Of a stretch of DNA of 9,177 bases, positions 1 through 7,321 are shown one piece after another. The stretch spans positions 257 to 9,433 of the forward strand of contig DCXL01000005.1 in NCBI GenBank assembly GCA_002328415.1. Direction: 5' to 3'. Made by a program: the position numbers and the translations under genes. Below the pieces are notes generated by a model. It saw nothing but the letters and a program-made list of their open reading frames with translations, made no database searches and had not been told where the DNA came from. Origin of the DNA: Micavibrio sp. UBA2137. Its GTDB lineage: Bacteria; Pseudomonadota; Alphaproteobacteria; Micavibrionales; Micavibrionaceae. How positions within the stretch are numbered: the first letter of the stretch is position 1; each line of letters opens with the position of its first letter.

Positions 1-401
1 CTCAATATATGGGGGCAGGACAAATGTCCGGGGACGTTTTCGAAGAAGCAGAGCCGTGGGCGTATCTCCCGCACAATCCTGTACACATCTGGCCAGAGGT
101 GGCGCGGATCATCTTTGCCTTTTTGTTTCCCGGCGACGGAGAATGGCTGGCACGGATATCCCGCAGTGATGCAATCCACGATGCCACGCCATGGCTTGCC
201 GTTAAAGGATCGTAAATCCGTCCAAACAGGCGCTTCGTCCAGGCTTTTGTCTTCCATGCGCGTTGCCAGGATTTCGCACGCAAAGGCTTCGATCTCGACA
301 AAACAGACTGCTCGAGCATTTGGCTGCGCCACTCGGATGCCGAGGTCGAGTCCTCCGACACCAGCGCACAAGGACAAAATGTTAAGGGAACGATGATCCA
401 C
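1..401 (-). CDS. DNA (cytosine-5-)methyltransferase, N-terminal part, runs off left edge
   Basis: Predicted to transfer a methyl group from S-adenosylmethionine to C5 of cytosine in DNA. From a GTG at 399-401 the frame reads 133 codons without a stop to the edge. Visible motifs: SAM-binding motif I LSLCAGVGG (residues 9-17), acidic motif II VEIE (35-38), catalytic motif IV PCQPFS (83-88, nucleophile Cys84), and motif VI ENV (121-123). The target-recognition domain and motifs VIII-X lie outside the window. The start is uncertain. GTG 401 has AAGGA 10 nt upstream and puts motif I near the N-terminus, as is usual. The frame stays open to 530, just after a TAG at 531-533, and a TTG at 513-515 preceded by AGAAG is the alternative. 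No restriction endonuclease is visible, so it could be an orphan methylase of the kind found on plasmids, phages and integrative elements. G+C of 1-60 and 181-240 is 33/60 each by hand count, higher than czcA. The family is certain; the role is inferred. Confidence 0.9.
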   Translation of the reverse strand, partial: MDHRSLNILSLCAGVGGLDLGIRVAQPNARAVCFVEIEAFACEILATRMEDKSLDEAPVWTDLRSFNGKPWRGIVDCITAGYPCQPFSVAGKQKGKDDPRHLWPDVYRIVREIRPRLCFFENVPGHLSCPHIL

Positions 402-426
402 AAATTCAAATTCCTTTTTGCAGTCA

Positions 427-461
427 GGTACGCATGAGTACGCGCCAAGGTACGCACCTTG
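427..461. promoter_or_regulatory. Dyad plus repeated GTACGC motif upstream of the methyltransferase
   Basis: A perfect inverted repeat CAAGGT-ACGC-ACCTTG occupies 446-461 (6-bp arms, 4-bp spacer). The hexamer GTACGC occurs three times in the same orientation, at 428-433, 438-443 and 450-455, at steps of 10 and 12 bp, about one helical turn. An inverted copy (GCGTAC) lies at 506-511. If the methyltransferase starts at GTG 401, this cluster sits 26-60 bp upstream of it, where an operator would be. If the upstream TTG start is used instead, it is coding. The operator role is inference. Confidence 0.35.
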
Positions 462-604
462 AACACGTTGCTCTGACTGGTTTTTTGATGATTTGCGGTG
501 GGGGCGCGTACCCAAAAAAATCTTCTGGCGCTAAAAAACTCCTGCGCCTAAGCCCGCCGCATAGGGTTCAATCTCCGGAAGTACCTTTTTGCTATAACAG
601 GGAA

Positions 605-652
605 GGGAAAAAGCAAAAGCCACGCCCATGGTCAATGGTTGCGTGGCTTTGC
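605..652 (-). terminator. Intrinsic terminator of the czc operon
   Basis: On the minus strand a 10-bp perfect stem, AAAGCCACGC (641-650) with GCGTGGCTTT (616-625), encloses an inner 4-bp CCAT/ATGG stem. It is extended at its base by two more pairs across a one-base bulge. The 3' arm leads directly into a T-rich tract, TTTTGCTTTTTCCC on the minus strand, as expected of a rho-independent terminator. It begins 60 nt after the czcD stop codon, so it should end the operon transcript and separate it from the methyltransferase. The stem is nearly symmetric, but the plus-strand side lacks a T tract. Confidence 0.8.
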
Positions 653-711
653 GGTACAATTCCGGCGATTGTATTGATTAGACTAGGCGATTTTGTTCGT
701 CCTGTCCGCTC

Positions 712-1596
712 CTAAAATGTTCGCGAACACTTTTTATACTCAAACTCAAGAGTAGAATGTTCTATTTCAAATTGATCGTGTAGTAACTTTTTAAGACGGA
801 TTTTGAGCGTATCCATGTCAATACTCTCTTCCAATACAACATGAGCCTCTAATGCGTTGCGGTGTTCGTCCAGTTGCCAAACATGCACATGATGAACATT
901 ATTTACGCCATCAACTTTTTCCATCGATGATCTTATATCCTCTAGGCTTAAACCATCGGGTGCGCCCTCCATCAAAAGATGAATAACTTTCGGGATTTGG
1001 GTAAAACCCTGCCACAGCACATAGCCGGAAATAATGAGCGTCATGGCCGCATCAGTCCAGACCCAGCCATACAGCAAAATAAGCGTTCCGGTGATAATCA
1101 CACCGACTGAGGCCATCGCATCCGTTACATTATGAAGAAAAGCAGCCTTAATATTCATGCTGGTTTTAGACTGCCTGTAAGTAAGCAATGCGGTAAAAAC
1201 ATCAACGGCTAATGCAATTCCAGCGACGATAACCACCGTCCAGCCTGCCACCGGTTCCGGCGTAATGAAACGCTTTATCGCCTCATAACACAGATAAAGG
1301 CCAATAATGATAAGCGTGGTCAAATTGATGAGCGCCGCCACGGTTTCCGCGCGTTTATAGCCGAATGTTTTGAACTGATCAGGTGGTTTTCGACCAATTC
1401 GGATTGCCACCAATGCTATAAGGAGTGAAGCAGCATCACTGAAATTATGCAGTGCATCGGCGACAAGTGAGAGGGAACCGGATAGGATTCCCCCAATCAC
1501 CTGTGCAACTGTCAGCAATATATTGGCGGAAACGGCCCACCAAAGACGGCGTTCGCCTATTTGAGAAGGGTCGCCATGGTGGTGACTATGCCCCAT
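712..1596 (-). CDS. czcD: Cation diffusion facilitator (CDF) zinc/cobalt/cadmium exporter, CzcD-like
   Basis: Inner-membrane antiporter that moves divalent metal from cytoplasm to periplasm in exchange for protons. The 294-residue protein has a His-rich N-terminus (MGHSHHHGD), about six transmembrane helices, and a cytoplasmic ferredoxin-like domain from about residue 205. The zinc-type metal-site pairs are present: H50xxxD54 (ADALHNFSD) in helix 2 and H155xxxD159 (LHNVTD) in helix 5. The C-terminal domain carries further likely ligands (VHHVHVW, and EAHVVLEE). Length is normal for the family. The frame opens at a GTG at 1603-1605; I prefer the ATG at 1594-1596, which gives the typical MGHSHHH start and sits 8 nt after a purine-rich AGAAAGAG. 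It overlaps the czcA 3' end by 11 bp, which suggests translational coupling. As the last operon gene it probably feeds metal to the periplasmic side of the RND pump. G+C in two sampled 60-bp blocks (30 and 28 of 60) is above a czcA block (24 of 60). Zn is the most likely substrate; Co and Cd are possible. Confidence 0.93.
   Translation of the reverse strand: MGHSHHHGDPSQIGERRLWWAVSANILLTVAQVIGGILSGSLSLVADALHNFSDAASLLIALVAIRIGRKPPDQFKTFGYKRAETVAALINLTTLIIIGLYLCYEAIKRFITPEPVAGWTVVIVAGIALAVDVFTALLTYRQSKTSMNIKAAFLHNVTDAMASVGVIITGTLILLYGWVWTDAAMTLIISGYVLWQGFTQIPKVIHLLMEGAPDGLSLEDIRSSMEKVDGVNNVHHVHVWQLDEHRNALEAHVVLEESIDMDTLKIRLKKLLHDQFEIEHSTLEFEYKKCSRTF
718..729. repeat. Perfect 12-bp palindrome TGTTCGCGAACA at the czcD 3' end
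   Basis: TGTTCGCGAACA reads identically on both strands. It covers the last coding triplets of czcD (Cys-Ser-Arg-Thr, just before Phe-stop). It is GC-centred in a locally AT-rich stretch and marks the downstream end of the metal cassette. It has no spacer, so it suits a dimeric DNA-binding protein or chance better than an RNA hairpin. No function is assigned. Confidence 0.4.
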
Positions 1597-4500
1597 GTTG
1601 AACACTCTTTCTTCTTCTGCGGTTTTTCAAGAAATTCTTACCAGGAAAGAATTTATATAAAGCTGGCAAAACTAACAACGTCAAGATGGTAGAGGATATA
1701 ATTCCACCAATAACAACCGTTGCTAATGGCCTTTGCACTTCAGACCCAGCGCCCACATTAAAGGCCATCGGAACGAATCCAAGAGAGGCCACAAGTGCTG
1801 TCATCAGAACAGGTCTCAGACGAGTCAAAGCCCCTTCAATAATTGCCTCATCGAGAGCTTTGCCGCTAGCTTGCAAATCACGAATGAAGGAGATCATCAC
1901 AACACCGTTCAAGACTGCAACACCAGACAGGGCAATAAAACCAACCCCTGCTGAAATAGATAGAGGTATATCACGAAGCATCAAAGCAGCAATTCCTCCC
2001 GTTAATGCCAGCGGGACACCTGAGAAAATAACCAAAGCGGCACGGGCAGAATTAAACGCCATAAATAGCAATCCAAAAATCAGAGCTAGCGCTATAGGAA
2101 CAACAATCATCAGTCTTGTTTTGGCAGAGATAAGTTGCTCAAACGTACCGCCATATTCAACCCAATATCCAGAAGGGAGGCTTACTTGAGTTTTTACCGC
2201 CTCTTGAAGTTCAGCTACAAAGCTACCAAGATCTCGCTCTCTAACATTAGCTGTTACAGTAATACGACGTTTGGCATTTTCACGGCTAATCTGTGCTGGA
2301 CCAAAAGCAATGTTAAGATCTGCGACCTCTTTAAGAGGAACATAATCAGGCCTGCTATCAGCTCCTTCCATTTCTGCAAGGGGTAGCGGTACAGGCAACC
2401 TTTCCAAGCTTTCGATATTGCTGCGTAAATGTTCTGGCAAGCGCACTACAATGTCAAAGCGTCGATCCCCCTCATAAAGAACACCGGCTTCACGACCGCC
2501 CATGGCAACTTCCACCACCTCTTGGACATCGGCTACGTTTAATCCATAACGCTCTAGACGTTTACGGTCTGGAACTACACTGAGCGTAGGAAGTCCTGTA
2601 ACTTGTTCAACCTTGACGTCTGCTGCTCCAGAAACTGAACGTAAGACTTTTTCAATCTCTTGAGCGGAAGCTAAAAGCTGATCCATATCATCGCCATAAA
2701 TCTTTACAGCTAGATCGCTTCGTACGCCGGAAATCAGTTCATTAAAGCGGAGTTCGATGGGTTGAGAAAATTCATAGGCACTACCTGGCACCTTCTCAAG
2801 CGCAATTTCCATTTCCTCAATCAAATTGGCTTTTAACTTATCAGGATTTGGCCATTCATCACGAGGCTTAAGCAAAACATATATATCAGCAATATTGGGT
2901 GGCATCGCATCCGTTGCAACTTCCGCCGTACCGATACGTGCTATAATTGTTCGCACTTCAGGAAATTTCATGACTTCTTCTTCGAGTTTAAACTGCATTT
3001 CCACAGATTGCGTCAATGATGTTCCTGGCGCGCGAAGAGCCTGTATAGCAATATCTCCTTCATCAAGAGAAGGAATAAACTCTGCTCCCATCCTTGTTGC
3101 CCCAAATAAGCTGATGACAACTAGTACAATCGCAAAACTAATAATAGGCAAAGGCCGACGTAGCGTAAATCTTAACAAAGGCTCATAACCCTTTTTAGCG
3201 CCTCCGATAATGCGACCCTCCTTTTCATCAACCTTGCCTGTGATAAATGTTGCAACTGCGGCGGGTACAAAAGTAAGCGATAGCACCAAAGCAGAAAGTA
3301 ATGCCATCACAACCGTTAAAGCCATAGGATGGAACATCTTGCCTTCAACACCCGTTAGGGCAAAAATTGGTAAATAAACAACCGTAATAATAATCACCCC
3401 GAAAATACTTGGCTTAATGACTTCTGCTGTAGCTTTTGCAGCCAGATCAAAACGTTCTTCTTTGGTAAGCAAGCGTCCTAGTTGATGCTGTGCCATACCA
3501 AACCGCCGAATACAGTTTTCCATGATAATCACTGCACCATCAACAATCAGGCCGAAATCCAGCGCGCCAAGGCTCATCAAATTACCAGACACCTTGTTTT
3601 CTACCATGCCTGTAATTGTCATCAACATAGAGATTGGAATAACAGCCGCTGTAATCAAAGCAGCTCTTAGATTACCTAAAAGCAGGAAAAGAATAACAAT
3701 GACAAGCAAAGCGCCTTCAACAAGGTTCTTCTCGACTGTTTTAATTGTACGCTCTACCAATGTTGTTCTGTCATAAACTGCATTCGTGACAACGCCTTCA
3801 GGCAAACTAGAAGCAATCTCTTCCAGTTTTTTCCCAACACGCTGTGCCACATCCTGCGAGTTTTCTCCCATCAACATCATGGCCGTACCAAGCACAACTT
3901 CACGTCCGTTCTCAGTTGCAGCACCTGTACGCAAAGGTGAACCTAGTTTAACATCGGCAACATCACCAATACGGATGGTGACCTCATCGCGCTTTGCAAG
4001 AATAATATTATTTATATCTTCAATGCTCTCAACTTGGCCCGGAATACGAACAAGATATTGCTCCCCGTTACGTTCAATATAACCCGCACCGACATTGTCA
4101 TTATTCTTTTCAAGAGATTCTAAAACATCATGGATCGTCAAATCATAGCTAAGCAGGCGTTCTGGATACGGTGTGACGTGGAATTGTTGCTCATACCCAC
4201 CAATCGTATTGACCTCAACCACACCTTTTAAATTACGGAGCTGCGGCACAATGATCCATTCCTGTATGGTTAATAAATCCATCGGGGTGTAAGCTGAACC
4301 ATCTTCTTTCTTCGCACCTTCTTCAGCTTCAACGGTATAGAAAAAGATCTCTCCAAGTCCTGTTGAAACAGGCCCCATAATTGGCTCTATTCCCTCTGGC
4401 ACTTCACTTTTTATTTGCTGAAGCTTTTCACTGATTAACTGGCGGGCAAAATAAATATCTGTGCCATCTTCAAAAATAACCGTTACTTGTGAAAGGCCAT

Positions 4501-4762
4501 AGCGGGATAATGAGCGTGTGTGGTCAAGATTAGGAATGCCTGCCAATACTGTCTCAATCGGAAATGTTATACGTTGCTCAACCTCTAATGGGGAGTATCC
4601 TGCGGCCTCAGTATTAATTTGAACTTGCACGTTCGTGATATCAGGAACAGCATCAATCGGAAGACGATTAAAATTGTAGATACCAAGAGCGCAAAAGCAA
4701 AGCACAACAATCATCACCAGCCAGCGGTGACGTATAGATAGGGAAACAATATTTTCTAACAT
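1586..4762 (-). CDS. czcA: Heavy-metal RND efflux pump, inner-membrane transporter CzcA
   Basis: Proton-driven inner-membrane pump of the tripartite CzcCBA complex, expelling divalent metal through CzcC. Its 1058 residues are full length for the HME-RND family. The N-terminus has the first transmembrane helix (about 14-33) followed by the conserved PIDAVPDITNVQVQ (35-48) and the porter-domain opening. The proton-relay helix 4 reads DFGLIVDGAVIIMEN (402-416); Asp402, Asp408 and Glu415 occupy the same positions as the essential residues I recall for Cupriavidus CzcA. This motif is the divalent type (Zn/Co/Cd, possibly Ni), not the Cu/Ag type. A second transmembrane block lies near the C-terminus and ends in a basic tail (KNRRRRKS). 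The ATG at 4760-4762 is supported by AAGAGA six nt upstream. It follows czcB after 31 bp and overlaps czcD. No frameshift or internal stop is seen. Substrate choice within the divalent group is inferred. Confidence 0.97.
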   Translation of the reverse strand: MLENIVSLSIRHRWLVMIVVLCFCALGIYNFNRLPIDAVPDITNVQVQINTEAAGYSPLEVEQRITFPIETVLAGIPNLDHTRSLSRYGLSQVTVIFEDGTDIYFARQLISEKLQQIKSEVPEGIEPIMGPVSTGLGEIFFYTVEAEEGAKKEDGSAYTPMDLLTIQEWIIVPQLRNLKGVVEVNTIGGYEQQFHVTPYPERLLSYDLTIHDVLESLEKNNDNVGAGYIERNGEQYLVRIPGQVESIEDINNIILAKRDEVTIRIGDVADVKLGSPLRTGAATENGREVVLGTAMMLMGENSQDVAQRVGKKLEEIASSLPEGVVTNAVYDRTTLVERTIKTVEKNLVEGALLVIVILFLLLGNLRAALITAAVIPISMLMTITGMVENKVSGNLMSLGALDFGLIVDGAVIIMENCIRRFGMAQHQLGRLLTKEERFDLAAKATAEVIKPSIFGVIIITVVYLPIFALTGVEGKMFHPMALTVVMALLSALVLSLTFVPAAVATFITGKVDEKEGRIIGGAKKGYEPLLRFTLRRPLPIISFAIVLVVISLFGATRMGAEFIPSLDEGDIAIQALRAPGTSLTQSVEMQFKLEEEVMKFPEVRTIIARIGTAEVATDAMPPNIADIYVLLKPRDEWPNPDKLKANLIEEMEIALEKVPGSAYEFSQPIELRFNELISGVRSDLAVKIYGDDMDQLLASAQEIEKVLRSVSGAADVKVEQVTGLPTLSVVPDRKRLERYGLNVADVQEVVEVAMGGREAGVLYEGDRRFDIVVRLPEHLRSNIESLERLPVPLPLAEMEGADSRPDYVPLKEVADLNIAFGPAQISRENAKRRITVTANVRERDLGSFVAELQEAVKTQVSLPSGYWVEYGGTFEQLISAKTRLMIVVPIALALIFGLLFMAFNSARAALVIFSGVPLALTGGIAALMLRDIPLSISAGVGFIALSGVAVLNGVVMISFIRDLQASGKALDEAIIEGALTRLRPVLMTALVASLGFVPMAFNVGAGSEVQRPLATVVIGGIISSTILTLLVLPALYKFFPGKNFLKNRRRRKSVQHGA

Positions 4763-4793
4763 GAGAATTCTCTTTTCATTACTTATTATATTT

Positions 4794-5921
4794 TTAATGT
4801 GAGTGAGCCGCAGTGGCTTTTAAGATGTCTGATTTGACAATAAAACTTCCATCGGAAACATAAGCTTCTCCAGCTTTTAACCCTCTAATGATTTCAACAT
4901 AACCATCGCTTTTACGGCCTGTTTTTACAGGACGAGGAATGTATGAATCCCCTTCCTTAATAAAGACAACATCCCCAAGTTCTTCCATTTTCTGTAAAGC
5001 ACTTTCCTTAACGGCAAGCTGTGCTTCGGCCACAGCAATGCTAACATCTCCCTCTATGGTCATACCTGGCTTCCATATACGTTCTGGATTAGGCAGGACA
5101 ATAATGGCAATTTGCGTTTGGGTTAATTCATCAGCCGTAGGAAACAACATGTCGATTTTGCCCATTGCGGTTTTATCGCCTTCGAGCGCATGGATAGAAA
5201 CACGTTGTCCGCTTTGTACATAATCAGCATCACGGGGAAATACATGAAATTTTGCCCATACGTCTGAAAGGTCTGCAATTACAAAAAGTGCGTCACCATT
5301 TGCGACATCTCCGATATTTGTATTACGTTCCAGAATAACACCGTTAATCGGCGCTGTTACATTATAGTCTTGGAGACTTTCATTCGATTCAATAACTGCC
5401 AGAACCTGCCCTTTTTCAACACGTTCCCCCAAATTGACCTTAACACTCCGTACAATCCCCTCAAAACGCGCTCTTACATCGGCTTTTGTATTTTGATTGA
5501 TTGTAATACGACCTGTAAGAGGAATTGTCTGGTCCACTTTTGCTGGAGAAACTTTGTCAATAACAATGCCCATGCGCTGAACAGATTCAGGCGCTATCTC
5601 AGCTTTACCTTCCTCATGTTCTCCATGTCCATCTTCACCTTCTTCATGACCTTCCTCAGATTTTTGGGTGTCGTGACCGTGATTATCATGCTCATCTTTT
5701 TGCTCATGACTTTCATGGCCGTGGTCATCGTGATTGTCCGCTTCTTCGCCATGGTCGTTATGCTCATCTCCATCATCATGCGCATGGCCTTCGGCCTCAT
5801 CATGCGTTTCATGGGATTCTTCATGCGCGTGTCCATCCACATCCTGAGCGTGGGCTGGGATGATTGCAATCGGGGATATAAACCAGCTCAGCAAAGCTGC
5901 TATTAAAAAGTAATGTTTCAT
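4794..5921 (-). CDS. czcB: RND efflux periplasmic adaptor CzcB with His-rich linker
   Basis: Membrane-fusion protein linking CzcA to CzcC, 375 residues. It opens with a signal peptide (MKHYFLIAALLSWFI, likely cleaved after AHA at residue 25). Residues 31-102 are a low-complexity acidic linker with 18 histidines alternating with Asp/Glu/Gly, a probable periplasmic metal-binding segment. The adaptor core follows: barrel start TIPLTGRI (132-139), first lipoyl half (about 151-178), second lipoyl half (TAPINGVI, 189-196), beta-barrel (about 215-295) and membrane-proximal domain (about 300-365). The two lipoyl halves are joined by only about ten residues (ESNESLQDYN), so the long alpha-helical hairpin of many adaptors is missing; such short versions do occur among CzcB-type proteins. 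It ends in AAHSH. The ATG overlaps the czcC stop as ATGA (5918-5921), with AGGAG (5929-5933) seven nt upstream, indicating translational coupling. The family is clear; metal binding by the linker is inferred from composition. Confidence 0.95.
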   Translation of the reverse strand: MKHYFLIAALLSWFISPIAIIPAHAQDVDGHAHEESHETHDEAEGHAHDDGDEHNDHGEEADNHDDHGHESHEQKDEHDNHGHDTQKSEEGHEEGEDGHGEHEEGKAEIAPESVQRMGIVIDKVSPAKVDQTIPLTGRITINQNTKADVRARFEGIVRSVKVNLGERVEKGQVLAVIESNESLQDYNVTAPINGVILERNTNIGDVANGDALFVIADLSDVWAKFHVFPRDADYVQSGQRVSIHALEGDKTAMGKIDMLFPTADELTQTQIAIIVLPNPERIWKPGMTIEGDVSIAVAEAQLAVKESALQKMEELGDVVFIKEGDSYIPRPVKTGRKSDGYVEIIRGLKAGEAYVSDGSFIVKSDILKATAAHSH

Positions 5922-7204
5922 TTTTGGTCTCCTGTTTTTAGAGAAATTGTTTGTTGAATTAAATGCGCATGGGCATTCATAAGAAAATCAGCTTGTGCTT
6001 TTGCCTGATGTAACTTCAACAGGCTATCAAGCTGAGCTTCCTGCATCTCATAGAGTGTTCGTTGCGCATCCAATAACTCTAGAAAGGAGAATCGACCAGA
6101 ATTATAACCTTCAGAGGCCTGTTCATAAGCTTTCTGAGCACTTGGAATAATGTCATTTTTATAGGATTTAACTTCCTGAGATGCCGCAAGGAGCTGTTGA
6201 TACACTTTTTCAGAAGCCTCTTTGAGTGACAGTAAAGTTGACCTGTTTTCATTTTCAGCCACTATCCGTTCGGCGCGCGCCTGAGCTATATTTCCCTGAT
6301 TACGATCAGAAATAGGAATTGGTATAGAAAGTGTTGCCATAAATGCATTGCTGTCGGTTTCGTTAAAACGACGAATACCTAAGCCTATTGTAGGATTTGG
6401 CACACCATAAGCCTTGGCCAGTTCTATATTGCTTTGCGCCTGCAGTTCTTTAAGCTTCATCATTTCAGCTTGTGGCAAGTTTTCAAGCGCCTTAATCAGT
6501 TGCTCTTTTTCCGGCACATCAAAAGCCGTCTGAAGAAAACCAATCCCTTCATTGATTTGATCAACGCCACTGGCTAAAATACGCTCTAGCTGCGCTTTGG
6601 CAGAGGCTAATTCTTCTATGGCTTGCGCTTTTTCAATCGCAGCAGCTTTTTGCTCGATATCTACCTTGGTGTGTTGAATATCAGAAGCTGCTGCTGCACT
6701 CACACGCTTCTTAACGGCCTCATCGGTTTTATCAGCTAATGCCAGACGTCTTTCGGCGAGCTTCAGTCTTTCTTGAGCGATGACATAACCTGCATATGAT
6801 TGATGCGTGCTTGCCAATGTCGCCAAAATTTGAGAAACCGCTTCTTGCTTAGCAGCAGCGAGAGCATAGTTTGCGACATCTTTTCTATATGTACGCTTCC
6901 CTGCAATTTCGATTTCCTGTTCCACCCCTAAGGTTAATTCAGCGCCATCAACGCCGGAAAAATCATCATCGCCCCCAAAGTTTTCAAGCTCCATAATTGC
7001 TTGAGGATTGGGGCGAAGACCTGCCTGAAGAGCTTGTCCTTCAGCAGACATGATAGAAGCAAGGTTCATTTTTATATCGGGATTATTTTCTAAAACAATT
7101 TGGAATACAGGATACAAATCTGTTTCCAAATTCTGCGCGTTACTCTGTAACGGCATAGAAAACAGCGCCGTACAGGTTAATAAAGTAAGTATTTTTTTAT
7201 TCAT
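5918..7204 (-). CDS. czcC: Outer-membrane efflux channel CzcC (TolC-like)
   Basis: Outer-membrane factor of the CzcCBA pump; three copies are expected to form the channel across the outer membrane and periplasm. The 428 residues start with a signal peptide (MNKKILTLLTCTALFS, probable cleavage after SNA at residue 23). Cys11 lies inside the hydrophobic segment but is preceded by Thr, so a lipobox is not convincing. The mature part shows two similar OEP halves: long Ala/Glu/Lys-rich amphipathic helices (about 60-210 and 250-420) with short beta-strand segments such as ANPTIGLGI-like VPNPTIGLGIRR and FMATLSIPIPI. A second OEP hallmark, the YNSGRFSFLELLDAQRTLYE segment, lies near the C-terminus. 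The ATG at 7202-7204 has AAGAGA six nt upstream. It is the first gene of the C-B-A-D run and overlaps czcB by 4 bp. The 107-bp gap before it holds the alternative hairpins described separately. Confidence 0.95.
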   Translation of the reverse strand: MNKKILTLLTCTALFSMPLQSNAQNLETDLYPVFQIVLENNPDIKMNLASIMSAEGQALQAGLRPNPQAIMELENFGGDDDFSGVDGAELTLGVEQEIEIAGKRTYRKDVANYALAAAKQEAVSQILATLASTHQSYAGYVIAQERLKLAERRLALADKTDEAVKKRVSAAAASDIQHTKVDIEQKAAAIEKAQAIEELASAKAQLERILASGVDQINEGIGFLQTAFDVPEKEQLIKALENLPQAEMMKLKELQAQSNIELAKAYGVPNPTIGLGIRRFNETDSNAFMATLSIPIPISDRNQGNIAQARAERIVAENENRSTLLSLKEASEKVYQQLLAASQEVKSYKNDIIPSAQKAYEQASEGYNSGRFSFLELLDAQRTLYEMQEAQLDSLLKLHQAKAQADFLMNAHAHLIQQTISLKTGDQK

Positions 7205-7264
7205 AGTTTATCTCTTTTGCTCGATTGATAGGAATTAATACCAGCAAAGCCGCTGGCCTAGATC

Positions 7265-7321
7265 GGGCAAAAGTCTATGATAATAAGGATAAATCTAGAC
7301 GCACTTTGCCCTTAGGCAAAG
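7265..7321 (-). promoter_or_regulatory. Mutually exclusive RNA hairpins between the small Cys/His gene and czcC
   Basis: In the minus-strand RNA, segment 1 CTTTGCC (7321-7315), segment 2 GGGCAAAG (7311-7304) and segment 3 TTTGCCC (7271-7265) are arranged so that segment 2 can pair with 1 (7 bp, 4-nt loop) or with 3 (7 bp, 32-nt loop), but not both. The stop codon TAA of the upstream gene (7314-7312) is the loop of hairpin 1:2, so a terminating ribosome would block that hairpin and favour 2:3. No poly-T follows either hairpin, so neither is an obvious terminator. Further on, CCAGC/GCTGG (7252-7256 with 7241-7245) can form another small stem. A role in coupling or RNA processing before czcC is inference. 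Confidence 0.4.

Larger units (their letters stand above)
402..711. other. Gap between methyltransferase and czcD, no convincing gene
   Basis: About 310 bp between the preferred methyltransferase start and the czcD stop. It holds the operon terminator (605-652), the GTACGC/dyad cluster (427-461), a small inverted repeat TACAAT/ATTGTA (655-660 with 668-673), and a GGCGC/GCGCC hairpin around 531-550. No good sigma70 promoter for the methyltransferase was found by eye on the minus strand. The open frames crossing the gap on either strand have neither a ribosome-binding site nor recognisable protein character. Confidence 0.5.

Noticed and set aside
2..466. Minus-strand 154-residue frame starting with ATG at 466
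   Set aside because: It overlaps the methyltransferase in another frame and has no family character, while the chosen frame shows motifs I, II, IV and VI.
541..600. tRNA-like T-loop sequence (GGTTCAATC) on the plus strand
   Set aside because: The flanking bases do not form a T stem, and no anticodon arm or acceptor stem can be built around it.
531..629. Minus-strand 32-codon frame ending at TAG 531-533, just before the methyltransferase
   Set aside because: Overlaps the terminator stem, lacks a Shine-Dalgarno sequence, and is too short to assess. It might be a remnant but nothing supports it.
434..715. Plus-strand 93-residue frame across the gap
   Set aside because: Crosses the terminator stem and the czcD 3' end, with no ribosome-binding site and no protein signature.
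718..729. Alphaproteobacterial LexA box at the palindrome
   Set aside because: The expected pattern is GTTC-N7-GTTC in direct orientation; here the arms are inverted and adjacent.
5594..5869. Minus-strand 91-residue Met/Lys-rich frame inside czcB
   Set aside because: Out-of-frame reading of the same low-complexity linker. czcB has signal peptide, domains and Shine-Dalgarno support.
5370..5906. Long plus-strand open frame (178 residues) with very hydrophobic Met/Phe/Val/Ile-rich sequence opposite czcB
   Set aside because: It is the antisense of the His/Asp/Glu-rich CzcB linker, whose CAT/GAT/GAA codons read as Met, Ile and Phe on the other strand. No ribosome-binding site or family resemblance.
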